From contig JAZJXO010000005.1 of assembly GCA_040390855.1 (NCBI GenBank), positions 155,207-219,206 of the forward strand: a stretch of 64,000 bases of DNA, written 5' to 3'. How positions within the stretch are numbered: the first letter of the stretch is position 1; each line of letters opens with the position of its first letter. A model generated the notes under the pieces. That model did not search any database, was not told where the DNA came from, and saw nothing but the letters and a program-made list of their open reading frames with translations. Source of the DNA: Parvibaculum sp040390855 (GTDB lineage: Bacteria > Pseudomonadota > Alphaproteobacteria > Parvibaculales > Parvibaculaceae). The position numbers were made by a program, and so were the translations under genes. This document shows positions 36,119 to 44,816 of this stretch, one piece after another.

Positions 36119-37038
36119 TGACAGAGGTCAAACACAAGACCACAGAAGCAGATCACCGGCTGATGCGGCAGGCAACTTACGCCGCCGTCACTGTCGCCGT
36201 GTTGCTTATCGTCATGAAGTCTGTGTCTTTCTATCTGACAGGCTCGGTCGCAATGCTTGGTACACTGACGGATTCCGTGCTGGACGGGTTTGCCTCGCTG
36301 CTCAATCTCGTTGCGGTGCGCTTTTCACTCACGCCTGCTGACCACGAGCACCGCTTTGGTCACGGCAAAGCCGAGGCTCTGGCAGGGCTTGGCCAATCCT
36401 CTTTCATTTTCGCGTCATCCTGCTTCATCATCTGGCAATCGGTCCTGCATATCATTCATCCGGTGCCGCTGGAAAATTCCATGTCGGGCCTAATTGTGAT
36501 AGGGACAGCGCTTGCCCTCACATTGTTGCTCGTCGCCTTCCAGCGCCGCGTTGTCGCGCGCACCGGCTCGCTCGCCATTGCCGCCGACAGTGTCCACTAT
36601 CGCGGTGATCTGCTGATGAACCTGTCTGCGCTTGCCGCGATTTTCATATCCGGCTTCATGGGGTTCCATATGGCGGACGCCATCGGCGGCCTCTTTATCG
36701 CGAGTCTCATCGCCTTCAGCGCAGGCCAGATCGCTTATAGCTCATACAATCAGTTGATGGACGCCGAGTTGAATGATGTCGACCGCGACCGCATCATCGC
36801 GATTGCCAAGACCAATAATGCGGTCGTCGACATTCATGATCTCAAAACGCGCAAATCGGGGATGCAGGTCTTCATCCAGTTTCATCTGGAGCTTGATGGT
36901 TCCATGTCTTTGAGCAATGCCCATATCATCTCGGACGAGGTTGAAGCGAGCATCATGGCAGCCTTCCCCGATGCCGAGGTTATTATCCATCAGGACCCGG
37001 CAGGCGCGGAACTGGTCCCCGTCGCGAGCCGCATTTGA
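36115..37038 (+). CDS. Cation diffusion facilitator, FieF-like
   Basis: This 307-residue CDF-family metal/proton antiporter has about six membrane helices. The metal site residues of helix 2 are in LTDSVLDGFASLLNL (D-x3-D) and those of helix 5 in AADSVHYRGDLLMN (H-x3-D), the DDHD pattern of zinc/iron exporters. The interhelical HRFGHGKAEALAG motif is also present. The C-terminal cytoplasmic domain has IHDLKTRKSGMQVFIQFHLE and DPAG. It probably exports zinc or iron(II) from the cytoplasm. The ATG at 36115 overlaps the pdxH stop. Confidence 0.88.
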   Translation: MMTEVKHKTTEADHRLMRQATYAAVTVAVLLIVMKSVSFYLTGSVAMLGTLTDSVLDGFASLLNLVAVRFSLTPADHEHRFGHGKAEALAGLGQSSFIFASSCFIIWQSVLHIIHPVPLENSMSGLIVIGTALALTLLLVAFQRRVVARTGSLAIAADSVHYRGDLLMNLSALAAIFISGFMGFHMADAIGGLFIASLIAFSAGQIAYSSYNQLMDAELNDVDRDRIIAIAKTNNAVVDIHDLKTRKSGMQVFIQFHLELDGSMSLSNAHIISDEVEASIMAAFPDAEVIIHQDPAGAELVPVASRI

Positions 37039-37094
37039 TCTCCGTCCCTATTTGATCCGTAGCGTAGCCTCAAGCTTTGCCCTAGATTGCCCCC

Positions 37095-37850
37095 ATGACC
37101 CAATCCGCCAATGAAGACCGCAAAACCCTGATCCTCACCGGTGCCAGCCGTGGCATCGGCCACGCCACCGTGAAGCGTTTTTCGTCCGCAGGCTGGCGCG
37201 TCATCACCTGCTCGCGTCATCCTTTTCCCGAAGACTGCCCGTGGGATGCCGGTCCCGAAGACCATATTCAGGTCGATCTCGCCGACCCTGCCAACACACT
37301 TGCCGCCATTGCCGAAATGCGCGAGCGCCTCAAGGCGCAGGGAAGTCGCCTCAATGCGCTCGTGAACAACGCCGCGATCTCGCCCAAAGGTCCGGGTGGC
37401 TCGCGCCTCGGCGTCTTCGAGACCGATCTCAACGTCTGGCAGAAAGTCTTTCAGGTCAATTTCTTCGCCTCCGCCATGCTCGCGCGCGGCCTTGTCGAAG
37501 AATTGCGGGCAGGGCAGGGCTCGGTGGTGAATGTCACCTCCATCGCAGGCGAGCGCGTGCACCCCTTCGCAGGCTCGGCCTATGCCACCTCCAAAGCGGC
37601 GCTTGCAGCCCTCACCCGTGAAATGGCCTCCGACTTCGGTCGCCTCGGAATCCGCGTCAACGCCATCTCGCCCGGCGAGATCGACACAGCCATCCTCTCG
37701 CCCGGCACCGAAAAAATTGTCGCCGAAATCCCGATGCAGCGTCTGGGAAAGCCCGAAGAAGTTGCCCGTACGATCTATTTTCTGTGCACAGAGCAATCCA
37801 GCTACGTCAACGGCGCCGAAATCCAGATCAATGGCGGCCAGCACGTTTAA
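37095..37850 (+). CDS. SDR family oxidoreductase
   Basis: This 251-residue classical short-chain dehydrogenase has TGASRGIGHATVKRF for cofactor binding, VNNAAISPKG, the catalytic serine in VTSIAGERVHPFAG, and YATSKAALAALTREMA. The ending SSYVNGAEIQINGGQHV is the typical SDR C-terminus. The arginine after TGAS and Ser/Arg in the second strand (TCSRHP) suggest NADP preference. The substrate is unknown. It overlaps the following minus-strand gene by 4 bp tail to tail. Confidence 0.85.
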   Translation: MTQSANEDRKTLILTGASRGIGHATVKRFSSAGWRVITCSRHPFPEDCPWDAGPEDHIQVDLADPANTLAAIAEMRERLKAQGSRLNALVNNAAISPKGPGGSRLGVFETDLNVWQKVFQVNFFASAMLARGLVEELRAGQGSVVNVTSIAGERVHPFAGSAYATSKAALAALTREMASDFGRLGIRVNAISPGEIDTAILSPGTEKIVAEIPMQRLGKPEEVARTIYFLCTEQSSYVNGAEIQINGGQHV

Positions 37851-38263
37851 GCGAGAAAAATCACCGCGCTCTGGCTGTCGCGGATTTGCGCGTCCTCGCT
37901 CACGGTAAAGACCGAGGTGATGGTGCCGCTCGCGCCCGCAAAAGCGCCTGTGCCGTTTTCGATGCGCCAGATCGCTGCGCCCTGCTGACGGGTCGGATCG
38001 GCGCAATCGCCGATATGGCCTTCTCCGTCGCTGACAAAGACAAGCGTGCCACCGCCGAAAACGATCTCGCCGCTTTCGTGGAACCCGCCATGATCGTTCG
38101 GCTCGACACTGGAGGTCAACACAGCCTGCGGCGCACCGAGTGAAAAAACATCATCCATATTTGGACCAAAAGTCGCGCGCGCCTCGACGCGCATGATGGT
38201 TCCCATCTCGTCTTCCGGCGAAACCTTGCCTTCAAAAATAAGCTGATAGCGGACTTCTCTCAT
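37847..38263 (-). CDS. Hypothetical protein coupled to the aminotransferase
   Basis: This 138-residue protein is beta-rich, with no signal peptide or membrane segment. It has alternating strands such as GTLVFVSDGEGHIGDC and a GTGAFAGASGTITSVFTV stretch. The latter resembles the barrel repeat of allene-oxide-cyclase-like or DUF3224-like small barrels (a G-x-G-x-F-x-G-A-x-G pattern), but I do not assign a family firmly. Its start overlaps the aminotransferase stop (ATGA), so it is co-translated with it. Confidence 0.55.
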   Translation of the reverse strand: MREVRYQLIFEGKVSPEDEMGTIMRVEARATFGPNMDDVFSLGAPQAVLTSSVEPNDHGGFHESGEIVFGGGTLVFVSDGEGHIGDCADPTRQQGAAIWRIENGTGAFAGASGTITSVFTVSEDAQIRDSQSAVIFLA

Positions 38264-39648
38264 GTCGGCTTGCGCAAGCCCTCCTTGGTGACAAAGGCTT
38301 CCGTCTCGTCCAGCGCTTTCGTGGCGCGGTCAAATATGTCGTCAATGTCGGCTTCCTTGACGATCAGCGGCGGGCAGAAGGCGACCGTGTCGCCGATGGC
38401 GCGCAGGATCAGCCCGTTGGCCTCGCAGGCACGTTGCAAGACTGCGCCCATACCGGCCTTCACATCGAAATTCGTCTTCGACGATTTTTCCGCCACGAGT
38501 TCCACCGCGCCGATCAGACCCTTGGCGCGGGCCTGCCCCACCAGCGGATGATCGTTGAGCGCCGCCATACGTGCCTCGAAGCGCGGCGCGACCGAGCGCA
38601 CATGGCCGACAATGTTGCGCTTTTCATAAATCTCAAGCGTCTTGGCCGCCACCGCCGCCGCAACAGGATGCGCGGTATAGGTAAAGCCGTGCCCGAACGT
38701 GCCGATCTTTTTGCTCTCGTCGATCATCGCCTGATACATGTCTTCGCCGACCGTCACAGCCGCAATCGGCACATAGGCCGACGACAGGGCTTTGGCCACC
38801 GAGATCGAATCCGGTTTGATACCGAAGGTCTGGCTGCCGAACATATTGCCCGTGCGCCCGAAGCCTGTGATGACTTCGTCAGCGATGAAATAGATGTCGT
38901 ACTTCTTCAGCACCGCCTGGATTTTCGGGAAATATCCCTCCGGCGGAATGATGACGCCGCCCGCGCCCATGATCGGTTCGGCAATGAAAGCGGCCACCGT
39001 GTCGGGGTCTTCTTCGAGGATCATCTTTTCCAGGTTTGCCGCGAGACGCGTCGAGAACTCTTCTTCTGTCTCGCCCACTTCCGCATAGCGATAATAATGC
39101 GGGCAGTCCGTATGCAGCACGCCCGCAATCGGCAGATCGAAATCGCGGTGATTGTTCGGCAGACCGGTCAGGCTCGCCGACGCGACAGTGACGCCGTGAT
39201 AAGCGCGATTGCGCGAAATGAATTTCTTTTTCTTCGGACGGCCGATCGCATTATTGTAATACCAGACGAGTTTCATCTGCTGGTCATTGGCTTCCGAGCC
39301 TGAGCCGCAGAACAGGATTTTAGACGCCTTATGCGGCGCGATGGCTTTCAGACGTTCGGCCGCATCCGCCGCGCGCTCGTGGCTCTTGCCGCCGAAGACA
39401 TGCGTGAAGGGAAGCTGGCGCATCTGCTCCGTTGCCGCGTCGATCAGTTCCTGCTCGCTATAGCCGAGCGACGTGCACCAGAGCCCCGCCATGCCTTCAA
39501 TATATTTGCGCCCGTCGGCATCCCACACATGAATACCCTCACCGCGCTCGATGATCATCGGCCCGCTCGTGCGGAATCCATCAAGATTGGTGTAAGGGTG
39601 GATCACCGTTTCGATGTCACGAACGGCAGCATTGCTCAAACTCGGCAT
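38260..39648 (-). CDS. Class III aminotransferase (omega-transaminase family)
   Basis: This 462-residue PLP-dependent aminotransferase of fold type I belongs to the class III (omega-amino acid:pyruvate) group. Landmarks are YIEGMAGLWCTSLGYSEQEL, CGSGSEANDQQMKLVWYYNN, SRNRAYHGVTVASASLTGLP, AEPIMGAGGVIIPPEGYF and FIADEVITGFGRTGNMFG. The Schiff-base lysine is in SISVAKALSSAYVPIAAV. It transfers amino groups from an amine or beta-amino acid to pyruvate. Its downstream overlap with a small beta-rich protein is unusual for this family. PLP could be supplied by PdxH from this window. Confidence 0.88.
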   Translation of the reverse strand: MPSLSNAAVRDIETVIHPYTNLDGFRTSGPMIIERGEGIHVWDADGRKYIEGMAGLWCTSLGYSEQELIDAATEQMRQLPFTHVFGGKSHERAADAAERLKAIAPHKASKILFCGSGSEANDQQMKLVWYYNNAIGRPKKKKFISRNRAYHGVTVASASLTGLPNNHRDFDLPIAGVLHTDCPHYYRYAEVGETEEEFSTRLAANLEKMILEEDPDTVAAFIAEPIMGAGGVIIPPEGYFPKIQAVLKKYDIYFIADEVITGFGRTGNMFGSQTFGIKPDSISVAKALSSAYVPIAAVTVGEDMYQAMIDESKKIGTFGHGFTYTAHPVAAAVAAKTLEIYEKRNIVGHVRSVAPRFEARMAALNDHPLVGQARAKGLIGAVELVAEKSSKTNFDVKAGMGAVLQRACEANGLILRAIGDTVAFCPPLIVKEADIDDIFDRATKALDETEAFVTKEGLRKPT

Positions 39649-39744
39649 ATGGATATTCCTGATCGCTATCGCGCGGGCCCATACTCACGACCCGCCAGAA
39701 GGGCCGTAATATGAGAGCGATGTGGGCCTCTGTCAAAGAGCCAG

Positions 39745-41205
39745 TCAGAACCCCGGCGGTGCCTTGAATCCGCCCAGCAAGTCCTCAAGCATCCCCGCCA
39801 CCGCAATCGTCGTATGGTCGCCCAAATGCGGCCCGATGATCTGCGCACCCACGGGCAGGCCTTTGGATGTAAGCCCCACAGGTGCGACCGATGCAGGCAG
39901 ATAAGACACAACCGCAGGCCCCGCCCAGATCAGCACATCCATATACTCGCGCGCCACACCGTTCACATCCATGCGCCGCTTGGCCCAGTTGCTTTCGTGA
40001 TCATGCGGAAAAGCGGACCGCATCAGCACAGGCGACAGGACCACGTCATAATCTTTGAAAAAATCGACCCACTTGTAACGCAACTGCGCCTGCCGCTCTT
40101 CCCAGCCCATCCGCTCGGCATAGGTGAGCGTCGTGCCGACGATCTGCAAAGCGCGATGGCTCTTGTCGTCCGCCGCAAGGTTCTTTTTATCTTCGAGCAT
40201 CCGCGCGCGCAGGCTGTCGGGAAAGCCCGCGCCCGTGCAGGAATGCAGGAGGACAAGATAGACTTCCGAAATTTCCGCAAGCGTGAACTGGGGCCGCGCG
40301 TTCCAGCTCACATGCGCGCCCGCATCGGCCAGCGCCTTGGCCGCATTGGTCAGCAGCCCGACACTCTCCTTGTCGATGTCGCAATAAGGGTCTTCGATCC
40401 AGACCGCAACGCGCAGGCCCTTGACGCTTTTTACGCGTGACGGCGGCAGGTCGAGCCTTCATGCTTCGGCGCGGTCCCAGTCCGGACCCGCCGTGACCCC
40501 GAGCATGAGCGACAGATCTTCCGCGCTCCGTGCCAGCGGCCCGCCGACCGATAGATCGCCCTCGCGCAGGCAGCCGGGCGGCGGTCCGAGATGGCCGCGC
40601 TTGGGCACAATGCCGAATGTCGGCTTATGTCCGAACACGCCGCAGAGATGCGCCGGTGTGCGGATCGAGCCGCCGATGTCGGAACCGAATTCCAGCGCCG
40701 TGAATCCGGCGGCCAGCGACGCCGCCGACCCGCCCGACGATCCGCCCGGCCCGCAGTCGAGCGCCCACGGATTATTCGTCGTGCCATAGACATCATTGTA
40801 AGTCTGCAAGTCGCCCGACATGAATGGCACATTGGTTTTGCCGAATACAATCACGCCCGCCCGCTGCAAGCGCTCGACCGCCGTCGCGCTGCGTGTCGGC
40901 ACGTGGTTGGCCCAGACCGGTGCGCCGCCCGTCGATGTAATGCCCTGAACCTCGTATGCGTCTTTGATCGTCACGGGCAACCCGTGCAGCGCGCCGAGCG
41001 ATTGCCCCCGCGCCTGCGCCGCATCGGCCTCGTCGGCCAGCCGCCTTGCGCGCTCGATGTCGCGCGCCACAACGGCATTGAGCAAAGGGTCCAGCGCCTC
41101 CACGCGCGCCACATAATGATCAAGCAATTCGCGCGAACTGATGTCGCGGCGGGCGATCATGCGGGCAAGCTCCGCTCCGGAGCAGAAATGGAGGTCTTTT
41201 GACAT
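39745..41205 (-). pseudogene. Amidase broken by a single in-frame TGA
   Basis: The reading frame runs in one register from ATG 41205 to the stop at 39745 and would encode about 486 residues. It is interrupted by a TGA at 40459-40461 (codon 249). The part before the stop has the amidase-signature triad region: Lys81 in PVTIKDAYE, the GGSSGGSAAS loop (Ser156/157) and Ser180 in GSDIGGSIRTP. The part after it continues as RLDLPPSRVKSVKGLRVAVW, the normal linker and second half. Family members often have a tryptophan just before RLDLP, so TGG to TGA is the likely change. The gene may be a recent pseudogene, or the base a sequencing error. The catalytic triad is intact upstream of the stop. Confidence 0.85.
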
Positions 41206-41425
41206 GAGGCTTCTCAGGTTCTGAAATATTCGCGGTTCCAGAATTCTAAGCCGGGAAGCCCTCCGTTTATCAAGGAAAATGACAGCTCGATACGCGGTTT
41301 TCTCATGGTTGTGAGGATCGGTTTTAGCCATTACACTCCACCAAAACCAAGTAGGCCCCTGCGTTCACACGCAGCAGGGCTCAAGCGACTACCAAATAAC
41401 AACCAAATAATGCCGGGGGACCACA

Positions 41426-43066
41426 ATGAAAGGCTTGATGCAGGATTGGCCGTTGCGCGTGTCGACACTGATCGACCACGCGGCGCGTTTCCATGGTGAC
41501 CGCGAGATCGTGACGCGTTCGATTGAAGGCCCGATCACCCGCACCAATTACAAGGCGGTTCACCTGCGCGCCCGCAAAGTGGCGCAAGCCCTTCAGCACC
41601 TCGGCATCAAAGAGGGCGACGTCGTCGCCACAATGGCGTGGAACACGGCGCGCCACTTGGAGGCATGGTACGGCATCATGGGCCTCGGTGCCGTTTGCCA
41701 CACACTCAACCCGCGCCTCTTTGCCGAACAGCTCGTCTACATCATCAATCATGCTGAAGATCGGGTGATCTTTGTCGATCTCACCTTCGTCCCCGTGCTC
41801 GAAGCGATCTGCGCTCAACTCCCGCGCGTCAAAGCCTATGTGGTGATGACCGACCGCGCCCATATGCCTGCGACGAAACTTCCGAACGCGCTCTGCTTTG
41901 AAGAGATAGTTGAAGCCGAGAACGGCGATTTCAAATGGGTCACGGGCGACGAAAATGCCGCTTGTGGTCTGTGCTACACCTCGGGCACAACGGGCAATCC
42001 GAAAGGCGTGCTCTATTCGCACCGCTCCAACGTGCTGCACTCGATGGCCGCCAATGTGGGCGATGCGCTCGGCTTGAAAGCATCCGACACCATCCTTCCC
42101 GTTGTGCCGATGTTCCATGCAAACGCCTGGGGCATCGCCTTTGCCGCGCCTGCGGTCGGTGCCAAGATCGTCATGCCAGGTGCCAATATGGACGGCGCAA
42201 GCATCTTTGAACTTCTCGACACAGAGCAGGTGACTGTCACCGCCGCCGTGCCGACTGTCTGGTTGATGCTGCTGCAATCTCTCGAAAAAACCGGCGCCAT
42301 GTTGCCCGCGCTCGAACGCGTCGTCATCGGCGGTTCCGCCGCGCCGCGTTCGATGATCGAGATCTTCGAAGAGAAATACGACGTCAAGGTTTTCCACGCT
42401 TGGGGCATGACCGAAATGTCGCCCATGGGCACGCTCGGCGCATTGAAGGCGGGCATGGAAAAACTGCCACTCGCCAAACAGATCGACGTGAAACAGAAAC
42501 AGGGCCGCGCTATCTACTCGGTCGAAATGAAAATCACCGACGACGAAGGCAAAGAGCTGCCGAGCGACGGCAAAGCCTTTGGCCATCTGATGGTGCGCGG
42601 TCCGGCCATTGCGGGCGCCTACTTGAAAGGCGAGGGCGGTAACGTCCTCGATGCCGACGGCTGGTTCGACACCGGCGACGTCGCCACGCTCGACGAGCAG
42701 GGCTATATGCAGATCACGGACCGCGCCAAAGATGTGATCAAATCAGGTGGCGAATGGATTTCATCCATCGAGATCGAAAACCTCGCGGTCGGCCATCCGA
42801 AAGTCGCCGAAGCTGCGGTCATTGGTATCTTGCACCCTAAATGGGACGAGCGCCCCTTGCTGATCATCGTTGTCAAGGACGGCGAGACCGTCACCAAGGA
42901 GGAAATACTGAAATATATGGAAGGCAAGATCGCCAAATGGTGGATGCCCGATGACGTTGCCTTCGTGAAGGAAATCCCCCACACAGCAACGGGCAAAATC
43001 CAGAAGCTCACGCTGCGCCAGCAATTCAAGGACTACAAACTGCCGACCGCAACAGCGGCAGAATAA
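41426..43066 (+). CDS. Acyl-CoA ligase, DmdB-like (3-methylthiopropionyl-CoA ligase / medium-chain fatty acid type)
   Basis: This 546-residue ANL ligase opens MQDWPLRVSTLIDHAARFHG and HLEAWYGIMGLGAVCHTLNP, which is the look of the DmdB/AlkK group. The P-loop is CYTSGTTGNPKGVLYSHRS (about 177-195), the HAWGMTEMSPMGTLG motif sits near 330, then DGWFDTGDVATLDEQGYM, and the catalytic lysine is in HTATGKIQKLTLRQQF. Members activate 3-(methylthio)propionate or medium-chain fatty acids. A DUF1499 gene follows 22 bp downstream. Confidence 0.85.
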   Translation: MKGLMQDWPLRVSTLIDHAARFHGDREIVTRSIEGPITRTNYKAVHLRARKVAQALQHLGIKEGDVVATMAWNTARHLEAWYGIMGLGAVCHTLNPRLFAEQLVYIINHAEDRVIFVDLTFVPVLEAICAQLPRVKAYVVMTDRAHMPATKLPNALCFEEIVEAENGDFKWVTGDENAACGLCYTSGTTGNPKGVLYSHRSNVLHSMAANVGDALGLKASDTILPVVPMFHANAWGIAFAAPAVGAKIVMPGANMDGASIFELLDTEQVTVTAAVPTVWLMLLQSLEKTGAMLPALERVVIGGSAAPRSMIEIFEEKYDVKVFHAWGMTEMSPMGTLGALKAGMEKLPLAKQIDVKQKQGRAIYSVEMKITDDEGKELPSDGKAFGHLMVRGPAIAGAYLKGEGGNVLDADGWFDTGDVATLDEQGYMQITDRAKDVIKSGGEWISSIEIENLAVGHPKVAEAAVIGILHPKWDERPLLIIVVKDGETVTKEEILKYMEGKIAKWWMPDDVAFVKEIPHTATGKIQKLTLRQQFKDYKLPTATAAE

Positions 43067-43088
43067 CAAAACCGTCGGGGAGCAGAGT

Positions 43089-43826
43089 ATGGGCGATCAA
43101 TCAAAGACGGCGCGTTGGGGCCTGCGTATTGCGGTTCTGGCGCTGGCGGTTCTGGCGCTGTCCATCATCGCCTTGCGTTACGATCTGCTCGCCTTCCGCG
43201 TACCCCTTCTCGGCATCGCGGTGGCGGGCCTCGTCGGCCTCGTTGCGCTCATCCTCTCGCTCATCGGCCTCATCGCCACGCTCACCGGCAAGAAATCAGG
43301 AACGCTCACCGCTGTTCTGGGCCTCGTGATCGCCGTCGTGGCGATGGTGCCGCTCTCGACCTCGGTCATCAAAGGCCGCACGGTGCCGCCCATTCACGAC
43401 ATCTCGACCGACCTTGCAAACCCGCCACAATTTGTCGATGTCGCAGCCCTTCGCGCGGATGCAAATCCGCTTGACCGCAAAGAACCCGCAAACCTCGCCG
43501 AGCTTCAGGCCAAAGCCTATCCGGCGCTTGTGACGCAGGAATTGAACGTCCCCGCAGGTGTGGTGTTCGAAGCCGCGCGTGACGTGGCGCGCGACATGGG
43601 TTGGCAGATCGTGGCCGCCACGCCCGAAACCGGCCTCATCGAGGCGACAGCGATCACAGGCCTGCTGCGTTTCAAGGATGACGTCGCCATCCGCATTGTC
43701 GATAACGGCACCGGCAGCAAGCTGGACATCCGCTCGGTGTCACGCGTCGGCATGTCCGATCTCGGCGCGAATGCGGCGCGCATCGAGACATTCCTCGCGG
43801 CGCTGAAAGAAAAACTCGCGGTTTGA
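43089..43826 (+). CDS. DUF1499 domain membrane protein
   Basis: This 245-residue protein has three N-terminal hydrophobic segments (LRIAVLALAVLALSIIALRY, VPLLGIAVAGLVGLVALILS, LTAVLGLVIAVVAMVPLSTS). A soluble DUF1499 domain follows, beginning PPIHDISTDLANPPQFVDVA. The domain ends with IEATAITGLLRFKDDVAIRI and LDIRSVSRVGMSDLGANAAR, the most conserved parts of the family. No biochemical role is established that I know of. It lies 22 bp after the ligase gene and is probably in the same transcript. Confidence 0.85.
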   Translation: MGDQSKTARWGLRIAVLALAVLALSIIALRYDLLAFRVPLLGIAVAGLVGLVALILSLIGLIATLTGKKSGTLTAVLGLVIAVVAMVPLSTSVIKGRTVPPIHDISTDLANPPQFVDVAALRADANPLDRKEPANLAELQAKAYPALVTQELNVPAGVVFEAARDVARDMGWQIVAATPETGLIEATAITGLLRFKDDVAIRIVDNGTGSKLDIRSVSRVGMSDLGANAARIETFLAALKEKLAV

Positions 43827-43883
43827 TTGATCCGTCTCATCGTGTGGCGCGGGCCAGACAATGATCAGTTACAAAATTGAAAC

Positions 43884-44768
43884 TCAAACCAGCCGCAACT
43901 TGCTATCCATGCGTGGCTCGCCGTCCACCGCAATCCGCCCGTCCTCGATCATGCCGAGCACATGCGCATAAACCGACCGTGCGGCAGCGGGATAAAGTTT
44001 CGGATCAACCGCCGCATAGATCACCGGCACCATATCTTTGATCCGTGCGTGTCCCGCTTTGATCTGCGCCACAATCGACGCCTCGCGCTCCTCGCGGTGC
44101 GCAATGAAGGCCCGCACAAAAGGTTTCGGATCGGTGATGGCAGGCCCGTGCGTCGGCCAGTAGATTTCATCATCGCGGTTGAGCAGCAGCCGCAGCGACT
44201 TCATATAGTCATGCATATTCCCGTCCGGCGGGCTCACGATGCTGGTTGACCAGCCCATCACATGATCGCCGGTAAAAAGCGCCTTCTCTTCCTTCAGCGC
44301 AAAGCAGATATGGTTCGATGTGTGACCGGGCGTGTGCACACATTCGATCGTCCAGCAGTCACCTTCAATAATATCTCCGTGGCGCAGTTCGACGTCAGGC
44401 ACGAAGTCCATGTCGCCGTCTTCCTCGCCCGCGCCGCCGCCATGCGGCCCATAGCCATAGGTCTTCGCGCCCGTGAGTTTTTTAAGCGGCTTTGCAGCGG
44501 GCGAATGGTCGCTATGTGTATGCGTGATGAGAATATGGCTGACCGTCTCGCCGGTCAGCGCGCGCATGATGGCGTCCACATGCGCGTCGATCATCGGACC
44601 GGGGTCAATGACAGCAACCTGTCCGTGCCCGATGATGTAAGTGCCCGTGCCCTTGAACGTAAAAGCCGAAGGGTTGTCCGCCACAACGCGACGGATCAGC
44701 GGCGATACCTCGTCGGCGTCACCATAAGTGAATTCGATCTCGCGGACATAGGGAATATGAACAGCCAT
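43884..44768 (-). CDS. MBL-fold metallo-hydrolase (LACTB2-like)
   Basis: This 294-residue metallo-beta-lactamase-fold hydrolase has the metal motif ILITHTHSDHSPAAKPL near residue 85, then CVHTPGHTSNHICFAL, ALFTGDHVMGWSTSIV, and the late histidine in YWPTHGPAITDP. A C-terminal winged-helix segment (YPAAARSVYAHVLGMIEDGR) marks the LACTB2-like branch, related to ribonucleases and thioesterases. GGAGG lies 6 bases before the ATG at 44768, which decides the start against 44795. Confidence 0.85.
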   Translation of the reverse strand: MAVHIPYVREIEFTYGDADEVSPLIRRVVADNPSAFTFKGTGTYIIGHGQVAVIDPGPMIDAHVDAIMRALTGETVSHILITHTHSDHSPAAKPLKKLTGAKTYGYGPHGGGAGEEDGDMDFVPDVELRHGDIIEGDCWTIECVHTPGHTSNHICFALKEEKALFTGDHVMGWSTSIVSPPDGNMHDYMKSLRLLLNRDDEIYWPTHGPAITDPKPFVRAFIAHREEREASIVAQIKAGHARIKDMVPVIYAAVDPKLYPAAARSVYAHVLGMIEDGRIAVDGEPRMDSKLRLV

Positions 44769-44816
44769 GGCGCACCTCCGGAAACTAAGGCTCACACAAT
44801 GTCAAAACTTGAACGT

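Noticed and set aside
40459..40461. TGA in the amidase as a selenocysteine codon
   Set aside because: Amidase-signature enzymes do not use selenocysteine, and the position is in a linker where Trp is usual. No SECIS-like hairpin was obvious after it.
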